64,000 nucleotides of DNA, taken from contig CAVVEQ010000013.1 in assembly GCA_963747315.1 (NCBI GenBank), positions 310,001 to 374,000 on the forward strand, read 5' to 3'. The notes under the pieces are model-generated. The model ran no database searches, was not told where the DNA came from, and saw only the letters and a list, made by a program, of their open reading frames with translations. Position 1 is the stretch's first letter. Every line of letters begins with the position of its first letter. Of the stretch, positions 34,801 to 44,004 are shown in pieces. The stretch is from CAVVEQ01 sp963747315 (lineage in GTDB: Bacteria; Chloroflexota; Anaerolineae; Anaerolineales; Anaerolineaceae). The translations under genes were made by a program, and so were the position numbers.

Positions 34801-37591
34801 AAAAGAGATTGACGGTTGGAATTTATCTACTGCGTTTAATGATCCTGGCAAGCTTGCTTGCTGGTTCTTTAATGTTTTCAATTCTGCCTGCCCAAGCGGA
34901 AAATTCCACTCTGGGTTCTAGGGAGTCAAACCAAGGCAGGATCGACATTGACACCTTATCACCTGAGGAGAAGATCGGACAATTATTCCTGGTCACCTTC
35001 AACGGGGATGAGTTCGGAGAAGGAACCCGGATCTATGACCTGATTGCCAACCGCCATATTGGCGGGGTGCTATTAGAAAACCGGAACGATAATTTCAATG
35101 GGCCTGAAAATGTCCTCAAATCCACCTTTGATCTGATCACCGGGTTACAAACAGCCGCATCAGAAGCGAAGCTGGCTGAGGACGCGAAAACATTTATACC
35201 CTTATTCATCGCCATTGGTCAAAATGGAGACCGCGCTCCCCTGGATGAGATCATCAGCGGGATGACACCTCTGCCGAACCAACTGGCTCTTGGAGCCACC
35301 TGGAATCCGGAGCTTTCGGAGATGACCGGTTCTGTTCTTGGCAGTGAGCTCTCCGCTCTGGGATTTAATTTCTATCTGGGTCCTTCCCTGGATGTGCTTG
35401 ATGACGTGCAGGTGGGCGGTAGCAGCGAGCTTGGCGCACAGGTTTTCGGCGGGGACCCTTATTGGGTTGGATTGTTGGGGCAGGCGTACATCCGTGGATT
35501 GCACCAGGGAAGTGATAATAAGGTTGCCGTGATTGCCAAGAATTTTCCTGGACGGGGTGGGTCCGACAGGCCCTCCGAGGAGGAAGTGGCGACTGTGCGT
35601 AAATCGCTGGAACAATTGAAGCAGATCGAACTTGCACCATTTTTTGCTGCGACTGGCAAGCACTGAGATTAACAGACGATATTGCAGATGGATTGCTGGT
35701 TTCCCATATCCGGTACCAGGGATTTCAGGGAAATATCCGCGCGACTACGAGACCGGTGAGTTTTGATCCCACGGCCTTGGAAACCATCCTTGGACTGGAA
35801 CCATTGTTGAGATGGAGGAATGACGGCGGGATTATGGTGAGCGACCGCCTGGGAAGTCAATCATTGCGAAAATTCTTCGATCCGGCCAATTCAGGTTTCG
35901 ATGGCCGCCAGGTGGCTCGCAATGCCTTCCTTGCCGGGAATGATATTTTACTGATCGATCAGGATTTCATTTCCACCGGGGAGGCGGATTCATATGAGAC
36001 CATTAACCGGACTCTGGATTTCTTTATTCAAAAATATAACGAGGATCCCGCTTTCGCGCAAAGGGTGGATCAATCCGTAGAACGGATCTTATCGCTGAAG
36101 GAAAAGATCTACCCGGTTCAGACGCTTCAGGCGGTTCTGCCACCCGCATCAGGGTTGGATTCGATCGGCACTTCGCAGCAAGCAAGTTTCAACACCGCCA
36201 GGGAGGCGGTGACCCTCATTTCACCTGACCAGGAGGAATTGCAAAACATCCTGCCGATACCACCGACGAATGCTGACCGGATCGTATTCTTTACAGATGC
36301 GATGGCAGCAAGTCAATGCAGCCAATGCCCGGAGGAACCCCAACTGGGTGTTGATGCTCTCCAAAGTGCAATTTTGCGCCTTTATGGACCGCATGGCAGC
36401 GACCAGGTGATGCAGAGTCACCTCTCATCCTACTCGTTCAACAGATTAAATTCATATATGAATGATCCCGGTGGCGATCCGGAATTGGACACCAGCCTGA
36501 AAGCAGCCAACTGGGTCATTTTTTCCATTCTTGATCTGCAAAAAGATAATGCGGAACGCGGAGCGCTGTATTCGGTCCTGGATGATCACCCGGAATTGAT
36601 CCGTAATAAAAAAATCCTGGTTTTTGCGTTCAATGCCCCATATTACCTGGATGCCACGGATATCTCGAAATTAACAGCTTATTATGGTTTTTTCAGCAAG
36701 GTGAATCCATTTATTGATATCGCAGCCAGGATATTGTTTCAGGAGGTTTCTGATGCAGGAGCATCACCTGTTAGTATTCCCGGCGTTGGTTACGATATCA
36801 TCGTGGCGACTTCGCCAGATCCCAGCCAGGTCATCACCCTTGGAGTGGATTCCACGGGCGTAATAGAAAATACACCTCAAGCCTCAGAGACCAATGTGCC
36901 GCAGAATTTCTATATTGGGGATACCTTACCCATCACGACCGGGATCATTCTGGATCATAACGGGAACCATGTGCCGGATGGGACTATTGCCAGGTTTATT
37001 ATCAGCACCGAAACTGACAGCGTAACCACACAGCAAATTGAGACTGTGACACAAAGTGGTGTCGCAAAAGCGAGTTTCCCGATCAGCCAACCAGGGCGGG
37101 TGGAGATCCGGGTGGTGAGCGAGCCGGCATTGGTCTCGCAGGTCCTGCAGTTGGAGGTCAAAGAGGGGGAGGGCAGCCAGGTGACTGCCATTGCGCCTAC
37201 ACCGGTATACACTCCAACTCCGTTATCTGCTCCAACGCTGGAAGAAAATGGTTCAGAGATTCCTGAAGGTAACCAAACTACTCCCCAAACTCTGCGGTTT
37301 TCAGACTGGCTTGTGTCGGTCTTCCTGATCGGGTTGGCTACCCTTGGGATCTACCAGGTGGGAAAGAAAAAATTCTCTTCCCGATGGGGGATCCGCTGGG
37401 GAACATGCGCTGCGATCGGAGGGTTATTATTCTACACACTCGCGTTGATGGGATGGAGACCAGCGATCCTTGGAGCGGCAACCACGCGGACACTGAGTCT
37501 GGCTATCATCAGCCTGATCGGCGTGACAGCGGGTTGGGGGATTGGATATATCTGGGTTATGCTTCCACGTTGGACGAACAAGCGGGACTGA
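34797..37591 (+). CDS. GH3-like (beta-N-acetylhexosaminidase family) exported membrane protein (one frameshift)
   Basis: Repaired length is about 931 aa. It has an N-terminal signal (LASLLAGSLMFSILPAQA), then a GH3 barrel (LSPEEKIGQLFLVTF, ALGATWNP, LGPSLDVLDDV). The frame breaks at 35666. Adding one A after 35659 gives GKALRLTDDIADGLLVSHIRYQGFQG and continues to 37591. The NagZ-like loop reads KNFPGRGGSDRPSEE where active enzymes have KHFPGHG plus a D-H, so both histidines are missing. The later IMVSDRL keeps an Asp at the nucleophile place. A middle domain, an Ig-like/Big segment (about 720-800), a Pro/Thr linker and three C-terminal membrane helices follow. It may have altered or no hydrolase activity. 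Confidence 0.8.
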
Positions 37592-37593
37592 GT

Positions 37594-38574
37594 TTACAAA
37601 AGGGTTAATAGCAAGCTGAAAATCACCAAACCGGCAGCAATCCAGATCAGGCTGCGCTCCAGCGGTAACTTAAAATAATCCAAGATCGAGTAACGGTTTT
37701 CGGCTGAACGAACGATCGAGGGATAACTCCCCATCAGCATGCGGCGAAATTCCTCAACCGATTGCGGCCGTGAATCCGGGTGAATTTCCATCGCCCAGAG
37801 GATCGCTTTTTCCACGCCCGGGCTTACCGCCGGATTGACTGCCCTGAGCGGCACCAATGCCTCTGGGTGGATGAACCGCTCGCGCGATTCGGCAGGAGGT
37901 TGATTGGAAAGCAGGTGGTAGAGGGTTGCTCCGAAGGAGTATATATCCGATCGCGCGTCGGTGTGTCCGCTATCTCCGCCGTATTGCTCGATCGGAGTAT
38001 AAAGCGCTGTGCCCTGCCCCTGCAGAATGGTTACCGTCACCTCTCCGGGGGCGAGGATCTTAACCAATCCGAAATCGACGAGTTTCACAAGTTTACCAGG
38101 GGTGAGTTTTAGATTGGAGGGTTTTATGTCTCGATGCAGGATGGGTGGATCCTGCCTGTGAAGGTAGGAAAGCGCATCTGCGAGCTGATTGGCCCATTCC
38201 AAAACATCTTTTTCCTGCAGGAAAGATTTTGCCTGCCTGGCTTCGAGCATGAGAGAGCGCAGATCCTTTCCCGGCACAAAATCCATCACCAGGTAATCCC
38301 GATCACCAATGGAAAAATAATCAGATACTTTAGGCAGGTTGGGATGATCGAGACGGGCGAGGACGGTGGCTTCACGCAGGAATTGTTCCCGCGCCTGGCG
38401 GGATATTTCCCTGCCAAAGGAACGGTCGTGTTCCACTTCCTTCAACGCGCACTGCCGCCCCTGTAAACGTAAATCCTCAGCCAGGTAAATGGAACCCACG
38501 CCACCCTGACCGATGATCCGCTTGATCTTGTAGCGGCTGCGCAGCACCTCGCCTGATTTTAGCGGGACTGGCAT
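37594..38574 (-). CDS. Serine/threonine protein kinase with C-terminal membrane helix
   Basis: This 326-aa Hanks-type kinase has the Gly loop IGQGGVGSIYLAED, a Lys in CALKEVEHD, a catalytic loop with ILHRDIKPSNLKL, and Mg-binding VDFGLVKIL. Activation and P+1 segments TALYTPIEQYGGDSGHTDARSDIYSFGATLYHLL are also present. A single hydrophobic helix (about 306-325) ends the protein, leaving no extracytoplasmic sensor. AAGGA serves as SD. It is divergent from an FHA/winged-helix regulator, an arrangement that suggests kinase and phospho-reader work together. Confidence 0.93.
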   Translation of the reverse strand: MPVPLKSGEVLRSRYKIKRIIGQGGVGSIYLAEDLRLQGRQCALKEVEHDRSFGREISRQAREQFLREATVLARLDHPNLPKVSDYFSIGDRDYLVMDFVPGKDLRSLMLEARQAKSFLQEKDVLEWANQLADALSYLHRQDPPILHRDIKPSNLKLTPGKLVKLVDFGLVKILAPGEVTVTILQGQGTALYTPIEQYGGDSGHTDARSDIYSFGATLYHLLSNQPPAESRERFIHPEALVPLRAVNPAVSPGVEKAILWAMEIHPDSRPQSVEEFRRMLMGSYPSIVRSAENRYSILDYFKLPLERSLIWIAAGLVIFSLLLTLL

Positions 38575-38684
38575 GACACTTTTCCTTCTTCGATATGAGC
38601 GGAGATGTATTTCGGCGTTGCTCCGCTCCCTGGAGATTTGATATCTCCATAATTATTATACCTGATGGTATTTTTGACCGGTGA

Positions 38685-38693
38685 TGATAAAAT
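38685..38693 (+). promoter_or_regulatory. Extended -10 promoter of the FHA regulator gene
   Basis: TGATAAAAT lies 25 nt before the GTG start, and GGGAGGG follows as SD. On the other strand a TATAAT (38660-38655) could serve the kinase gene, so the two promoters are nearly back to back. Confidence 0.45.
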
Positions 38694-38717
38694 AATCCCA
38701 GGTCAGGGAGGGCTGGC

Positions 38718-39383
38718 GTGGATCGAAGCGATACTACCAAACCGGTTTTGATCGGACAATCAGGGCAATTGAATGGGCAATGCTGGCCATTGGATGGCAC
38801 CATCCTGATAGGCAGAGACCCCGAATGCAGCGTTGTGATATCTGACCGCCAGGTATCACGTTTTCACGCACGCATTAACATCACGCCTGAGGGCATCCTG
38901 CTGGAGGACCTGGGAAGCAAAAATGGCAGCTGTCTGAACGGCAGCCAGGTGAATGAGCCAACGTATCTTCAAGACGGAGATTTGATCCAAATTGCCCTGG
39001 TGCAGCAATTTGTTTTCCTGAGCTCCGATTCAACCATGCCTATGGATCAACGTGGAAGGTTGAATATTACAGGCAAGGGAAAGCTGCGATTGGACCCGCG
39101 TTCCCGCCGGGTATGGGTAGGTGAAGAGGAACTCATTCCGCCACTGTCTGTGCCCCAATTCAATCTGCTAAATTTGTTATATACACAAGCAGGGGAGGTA
39201 GTTTCCAGGCAGGACCTGATGTTAGCTGTATGGGGGGAAGAGGAAGCCATAAGCGTCTCAGACCAGGCCATGGATGCGCTTATTCGAAGGCTGCGGTACC
39301 GGATCAGCGAAAAGGACCCAGGCCACACCTACGTTATCACCGTCCGCGGGCACGGGGTGCGGCTGGATAATCCCATCGGATAA
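38718..39383 (+). CDS. FHA domain plus OmpR-type winged-helix regulator
   Basis: This 221-aa protein carries an FHA phosphothreonine-binding domain at about 15-100 (ILIGRDPECSVVISDRQVSRFHARI, then LEDLGSKNGSCLNG). An OmpR/PhoB-type DNA-binding domain follows at about 125-220 (PQFNLLNLLYTQAGEVVSRQDLMLAVWG, ending YVITVRGHGVRL). It starts at GTG with a GGGAGGG SD. The architecture is like actinobacterial EmbR turned around (FHA first) and fits a regulator switched by the divergent Ser/Thr kinase. That link is inferred from position. Confidence 0.87.
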   Translation: MDRSDTTKPVLIGQSGQLNGQCWPLDGTILIGRDPECSVVISDRQVSRFHARINITPEGILLEDLGSKNGSCLNGSQVNEPTYLQDGDLIQIALVQQFVFLSSDSTMPMDQRGRLNITGKGKLRLDPRSRRVWVGEEELIPPLSVPQFNLLNLLYTQAGEVVSRQDLMLAVWGEEEAISVSDQAMDALIRRLRYRISEKDPGHTYVITVRGHGVRLDNPIG

Positions 39384-39385
39384 AT

Positions 39386-39413
39386 AAAAATCCCTGCTCT
39401 TTCGAACAGGGAT
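39386..39413 (-). terminator. Terminator of the CpXC protein gene
   Basis: On the minus strand ATCCCTG pairs with CAGGGAT and is followed by TTTTTA. It lies between the convergent FHA regulator gene and the CpXC gene and may work for both. Confidence 0.6.
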
Positions 39414-39421
39414 GATGCTGG

Positions 39422-40765
39422 TTATTTTACCTTAGCCTTCATGGAGGTTTTCATCGCCGCGGCATAGACATTCTGCAGCCGCCTGGATATCTCCGGATTG
39501 CTGCTTTCCCCGCTCTGGGCGACAATCGTATTCAGCACTTGCATGAATTCCGGCGTAAGCTGCTCTGCATTGGCTTCCACCAGGGTATTCAATTCAGTTT
39601 CGTCATCGGCAGCCAGGAATTTTTCGATCAATGCTACCTCGGGCGGGGGAGCGCTGGCTTTTTCAACTGCCAATATCACCTGATTTATCTTTCCGGACCG
39701 CTCCAGATCGCCCCGTTGCCGGGCATCCTCGAGGGCGGTCTTTAGCACCTGGTTGAAGAATTCGTCGATTTGATCCAGGTTTTCAGAAACGGCTTTTTCA
39801 ATATCGGGTGAGCTCAAGATCGTTTCGAGTAACTTGCGGGCCCGGATGAGTTCCTCATCCAATCTTTTGTCGATCGCCTCTGTCATCTCCAGTAGCTTCC
39901 GGCGAAGTTCAACCAGCCTCTCTTTTTCCTCACCCTGCGATTGGTCGATCTTATCGGTGAGTAGTTGGAAGAAGGAATAATCCATTCCGGAGCGCGTGTA
40001 ACTGACGATCGTGGATATGCGGGTATCCGAAGGTGCTATTAATAGAAGTTCCAGCAGCTTTTCGCGGGTTAGGCCATCCTTGCTGGCTTCCTGCAGGTCT
40101 TTTAATGCAGCTTCCATTTCTGTGGATTGCAGCTTAATTTTCTGGCCGATTTCCGTATTTTCAATTAATGTGTTTTGGACTTCCGTAAGGGTGTCGAGGA
40201 GTTTCTTGTTCCCCTGGGCGGCTGCGGCTTCCATATACCTGGCAAGAAGAATGAAAAAGGATTCATCGATCAATGCGTTATCCTGCTTGATGATATCTAC
40301 GCGGCTCTCCGGGCTGGTGGTGATCAGGCGCTGAAGCAGATTGAGTTTCTTCTGCTGTTCATCGAGCATTTCCTTGGTGATCCCATCCGCACCCAGGATG
40401 GTTTCAATCAGAGTCTGGTAGGTAAACATGGACTTTGGCTGCAAGAGGTAAGCTTTTTTCTTTTCATTAGGCAGCCGGTTCGTAACCTGGTTGAGAAGCG
40501 GGCCAAAGGTTTTCTCTTGCTCATTTAGCGGAAGGCCGAGTTCGCTCGGGAAGTATGTGAGGAGCAATTCTTTTTCGGGGTCGTGATAGACGATCGGCGT
40601 GGACATTGGCCCCTCATAACCGCAGCTCTGGCAACGGGCAACATTTACTACACCTGTGAGCAGCTTTTGCTTTGCCTGGGGATCAACATTCAGATCGAAT
40701 AGCTGCTCAACTTCCGCGATGATGGGCTGCCTGCAGCGCGGGCAGGAGGTTTGAATTCTAGCCAT
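39422..40765 (-). CDS. CpXC domain protein with long helical tail
   Basis: The 447-aa protein begins with the CpXC zinc-binding pattern (SCPRCRQPIIAEVEQLFDLNVDPQAKQKLLTG..NVARCQSCGYEGPM). The central segment is PIVYHDPEKELLLTYFP, typical for that Pfam family. From about residue 110 the chain is almost all charged alpha-helix, probably coiled coil. No catalytic motif is seen. The promoter at 40803-40811 is a clear extended -10, with only a weak GAGAAG SD. Function is unknown. Confidence 0.82.
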   Translation of the reverse strand: MARIQTSCPRCRQPIIAEVEQLFDLNVDPQAKQKLLTGVVNVARCQSCGYEGPMSTPIVYHDPEKELLLTYFPSELGLPLNEQEKTFGPLLNQVTNRLPNEKKKAYLLQPKSMFTYQTLIETILGADGITKEMLDEQQKKLNLLQRLITTSPESRVDIIKQDNALIDESFFILLARYMEAAAAQGNKKLLDTLTEVQNTLIENTEIGQKIKLQSTEMEAALKDLQEASKDGLTREKLLELLLIAPSDTRISTIVSYTRSGMDYSFFQLLTDKIDQSQGEEKERLVELRRKLLEMTEAIDKRLDEELIRARKLLETILSSPDIEKAVSENLDQIDEFFNQVLKTALEDARQRGDLERSGKINQVILAVEKASAPPPEVALIEKFLAADDETELNTLVEANAEQLTPEFMQVLNTIVAQSGESSNPEISRRLQNVYAAAMKTSMKAKVK

Positions 40766-40802
40766 GGTCTTCTCTTTGTTGGAAAGGATGAAATACCCCG
40801 CG

Positions 40803-40811
40803 ATTATACCA
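40803..40811 (-). promoter_or_regulatory. Extended -10 promoter of the CpXC protein gene
   Basis: On the minus strand TGGTATAAT lies 37 nt before the ATG at 40765. Confidence 0.55.
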
Positions 40812-40842
40812 TTCCGAGTTTATGATGGCTTGGAGTTGGTCA

Positions 40843-42402
40843 CTACTGTTCATTCAATGGGATCGAAAAACAAATTTGCGCACCATCCATCGAACCGCTA
40901 TCCACCCAGATCTTGCCGCCATGCGCCTCGATAATCGCTTTGGCGAGGTAGAGTCCTAAACCTGCTCCCTTGGTTTTCCGGGCTTGTTCGGGACCGCGGT
41001 AAAAACGATCAAAGACGTGCGGCAAATCATCTGGATTGATCCCCGGTCCTTCATCTTTCACGCAGATGATCGCGTTGCGATTGTTGACATGACCCTCAAT
41101 CATGATCTCACCACTAGGAGCGTACTTGATGGAATTGGAAATCAAGTTTGAGATCACCTGTTCGATTCGTTTTTCGTCCGCACTCACCACGGGAAAATCC
41201 GGCGGAAAACTCGCAACGAGGCGATGCTCCGATGTCTGCGTCTGAAACCGGATCCGAAGCCGCGCAATGAGTTCAGGTAAGAAAACCTCACTTTTCTTCA
41301 GGGACATGCTGTTCGCCTGCAAACGGGAGGCGTCCAGAAGGTCTTCGATCATAACCCCCAGGTGGTCTGCTTCCTCTTCGATCACTCTGAGACTTTCATC
41401 CACCACATGCGGATCCCAATTGGCATCATCCCTTCGCAGGGTGCTGACATACCCCTTAATCAAGGCGATGGGTGTCTTCAGTTCGTGGCTGACGACGGAT
41501 ATGAATGTGCTCTTCAATTCTTCCGCTTCGCGAAAGTGGGAGATATCCCTAACGGTAGCAATGATGCTTTGGAGTTGACCCGCAGGCGAGAGCATGGGGG
41601 CATAAGTAATTCCGATCGGTAGTGATGGCGAATCAGTTCCATCACATAGCAGATCCCCTTCCACATAAAGTGTGGCATTCGGGGTCAGCGGCCAACCTCC
41701 CGCGATAGCTTCTTCCAATTGCATTGCTTCTGGTTTTCTCGCCCAGCGGATGACTTCCGAGTGCGGTTTCCCCATGACCGGCAAGGTTCCCGGAATCATC
41801 CGAGTAAATGCGGCATTTGCGAGTGTGATCGTCAAGTCGGGATCAAGGATCAGGATCCCGTCGGCAGCATTTTCCAGAAGCGCTTTGGTGCGGCGGGTTT
41901 CGTTGAGGCTATGCTGGTAGAGCTGGGCATTCTGGACTGCGATGGCAGCCTGGTCTGCGAAACTGGCCAGCAGCGCCCGATCGTTGGTGGAAAAAACTCC
42001 GGGGATATTACGAAAAATGAATATCCCTCCCAGCACTTTCTGACGGGTCATCAAGGCTAGGCCAACGCTGGTTATTCTGCCCATGCTGGCAGCCTCGGCA
42101 AGTTCGTTCATCCTTCTTCCCAACTCTGGCAACTCATTTTGGGAAGTGGAATTTTCAGCTGGTATCTCTGCAAGGGATGGTTCCAAAAATCCCAGGAATG
42201 ATGCCGCCAATCCCTGAGATACCTGGATCTGCCATTTGCCTTCCTCGGACCGGAGGGCGATCAAGCCTCCCATTCCAGAAAGCATCTCGATGGAAATGCC
42301 AAGAATGCGCCCGAGGAGACTATCCAGGTCAAGATCCTGGGTCAGTGCGCGGGTAATTTCGAGTAGGTAATCCCGCTGGCGTACACGAAAATCGGGAAGC
42401 AT
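40843..42402 (-). CDS. Sensor histidine kinase with GAF and PAS domains
   Basis: This 519-aa cytosolic kinase has a GAF domain (about 10-170), a PAS domain (about 175-290), and a HisKA dimer domain with phospho-His306 in SVVSHELKTPIALIKGY. The HATPase_c domain carries N-box NLISNSIKYA, G1 DEGPGI and G2 GAGLGLYLAKAI. No transmembrane helix is seen, so it senses an internal cue. Its ATG overlaps the stop of the aminotransferase gene by 1 nt (TAATG), with no separate SD. No cognate regulator is adjacent. Confidence 0.92.
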   Translation of the reverse strand: MLPDFRVRQRDYLLEITRALTQDLDLDSLLGRILGISIEMLSGMGGLIALRSEEGKWQIQVSQGLAASFLGFLEPSLAEIPAENSTSQNELPELGRRMNELAEAASMGRITSVGLALMTRQKVLGGIFIFRNIPGVFSTNDRALLASFADQAAIAVQNAQLYQHSLNETRRTKALLENAADGILILDPDLTITLANAAFTRMIPGTLPVMGKPHSEVIRWARKPEAMQLEEAIAGGWPLTPNATLYVEGDLLCDGTDSPSLPIGITYAPMLSPAGQLQSIIATVRDISHFREAEELKSTFISVVSHELKTPIALIKGYVSTLRRDDANWDPHVVDESLRVIEEEADHLGVMIEDLLDASRLQANSMSLKKSEVFLPELIARLRIRFQTQTSEHRLVASFPPDFPVVSADEKRIEQVISNLISNSIKYAPSGEIMIEGHVNNRNAIICVKDEGPGINPDDLPHVFDRFYRGPEQARKTKGAGLGLYLAKAIIEAHGGKIWVDSGSMDGAQICFSIPLNEQ

Positions 42403-43769
42403 TAAAGATCGACCAGGGTATCCACCTGGATTTCCTCTTCGATCACCGGATAAACACCATTCTCAGCCTTGGTGAGCGCGTCTTCAAAGATCCCCAGTCC
42501 TTCTTCTATCTCCGCCCGCGAAGTATTGAGCGGGGAGAAAACCGGATGACGCTTCGGCCGCACCCAAGGGTGAGGAGCCCGCGCTCGAAGCACAGGTCCA
42601 CGATCTTATCCCGCAAGGCGGAGGCTGGTTCCCGTTTTTCAAAATCTTTTACAAACTCTACACCGATCATGAATCCGATACCACGGACGCAGCCGATGGA
42701 GGGATGGCGTTTAGCCATCTCGCTGAGCAGGTCGAGAGTATGTCGACCATTCACCTCAGCATTTTCCATGTATTCGTTTTCGATCAAATCCAGGGTCGCT
42801 AATGCGGCTGCGCAGGCGATCGGATTACCACCGTAGGTATTCCCATGCGCACCTTTCGGCCAGGTTACGAATTTTTTCTTCGCGATCGCTGCACCGAGAG
42901 GAACACCGGAAGCGATACCTTTGGCGGATGTCAGAATATCAGGTTCGGCACCCAAGGTGTTCGATAGCCCACCATTTCCCCGTGCGGCCCATGCCGCACT
43001 GAACCTCATCGGCGATGAGGAGAATGCCATGACGATCGCACAATGCTCTCAAGGCGGGGAAGAACCCTGCCGGCGGGACGATATATCCGCCTTCGCCCTG
43101 AATGGGCTCCACGAGGATCCCGGCGACATCCTCCGGGGGAACATTACGCTGGAGGACCTCCTCCTCGATATACCGTACGACGGTCTGCCCATAATCTTCA
43201 CCGGGTTTGGAGGATAACACCGGTCGGTAGGGGTCGGGGTAGGGGACGTGGGTGACACCGCTCATCAGGGGGAAGAAACCTCGGTGATAGGTCGCTTTAC
43301 TTGCGGTAAAGGAAACCGCACCCATGGTTCGGCCGTGGAACCCCCCGGTGAATCCAATGAATTGGGTCCGACCGGTGGCATACCGGGCCAGTTTAATGGC
43401 GGTCTCCACGCTCTCGGTGCCCGAGTTGGTCAGAAAGGTGACCGCCGGGTCATCGAATGGGGTGATGCGATCGAGGTACTCGGATAATTCCACCCAAAGG
43501 GAGTGGTAATAATCGGAGGATATGTGGATGAACTTTTCGGCTTGCTGCTGGATGGCTTTCACCACCTGGGGGTGGCTGTGACCGGTGGAGACTACTGCGA
43601 TCCCGGCAGCGAAATCGAGGAAACGGTTCCCATCAACATCCCACACTTCGGTGCCTTTTCCATGATCCATTACGAAGGGATAGCCTCGCGGGTAAGAGGG
43701 GGAAACTACCGCATGGTCACGAGCGATAATTTTCCTGGCTTTTGGCCCTGGTAACTTGAGCGGTTCCAT
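42402..43769 (-). CDS. Class III aminotransferase, GABA/ornithine type (two frameshifts)
   Basis: Three frames join into a 455-aa PLP enzyme. Frame one runs from ATG 43769 to ADEVQCGMGRTGKWWAIEHLG. One extra G (CCC on plus, 42951-42953) shifts it, and AEPDILTSAKGIASGVPLGA (PLP Lys) continues. One base missing in the GGGG at 42532-42535 (plus) shifts it back, so RFSPPLNTSRAEIEEGLGIFEDAL ends at 42402. The sequence resembles 4-aminobutyrate / acetylornithine / omega-amino acid transaminases; the substrate is open. AAGGAGG is a strong SD. Both breaks lie in homopolymers and cancel out in length, which points to sequencing error. It is coupled to the histidine kinase gene. Confidence 0.88.
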
Positions 43770-43838
43770 TGGATAACCTCCTTATGAATAGTGGTCAGTC
43801 ACTCTTCCGAAACCGTGATATTTATTTTGTTGAATTAG

Positions 43839-43862
43839 GATGTTTCGTAAAAAACATCTTTT
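43839..43862. repeat. Hairpin in the aminotransferase upstream region
   Basis: GATGTTT and AAACATC form a 7-bp stem around 6 nt and are followed on the plus strand by TTTT. It lies in the divergent region between the aminotransferase (-) and yvcK (+) genes. It could end plus-strand read-through or fold in the aminotransferase leader. Confidence 0.35.
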
Positions 43863-43966
43863 AAAGCTGAGTTGATTATACACCAGCAAATATGGGCAAA
43901 AAAGCCAGCCAGTGAAGAATGGTGCATATGTTCCGGTGGTTTCGCACGGTCAGCAAGGCAGTGTTG

Positions 43967-43995
43967 TTGACGCTGGATTCATTCACTGCTATTAT
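43967..43995 (+). promoter_or_regulatory. Promoter of yvcK, near-leaderless
   Basis: TTGACG (43967-43972), a 17-nt spacer and TATTAT (43990-43995). The ATG at 44005 follows 9 nt after the -10, so the transcript would have a leader of 0-3 nt. Confidence 0.65.
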
Positions 43996-44004
43996 GGATA
44001 CGAC

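Noticed and set aside
42506..43030. A second, overlapping aminotransferase gene
   Set aside because: It continues the same enzyme in a different frame after a homopolymer indel and is not a duplicate.
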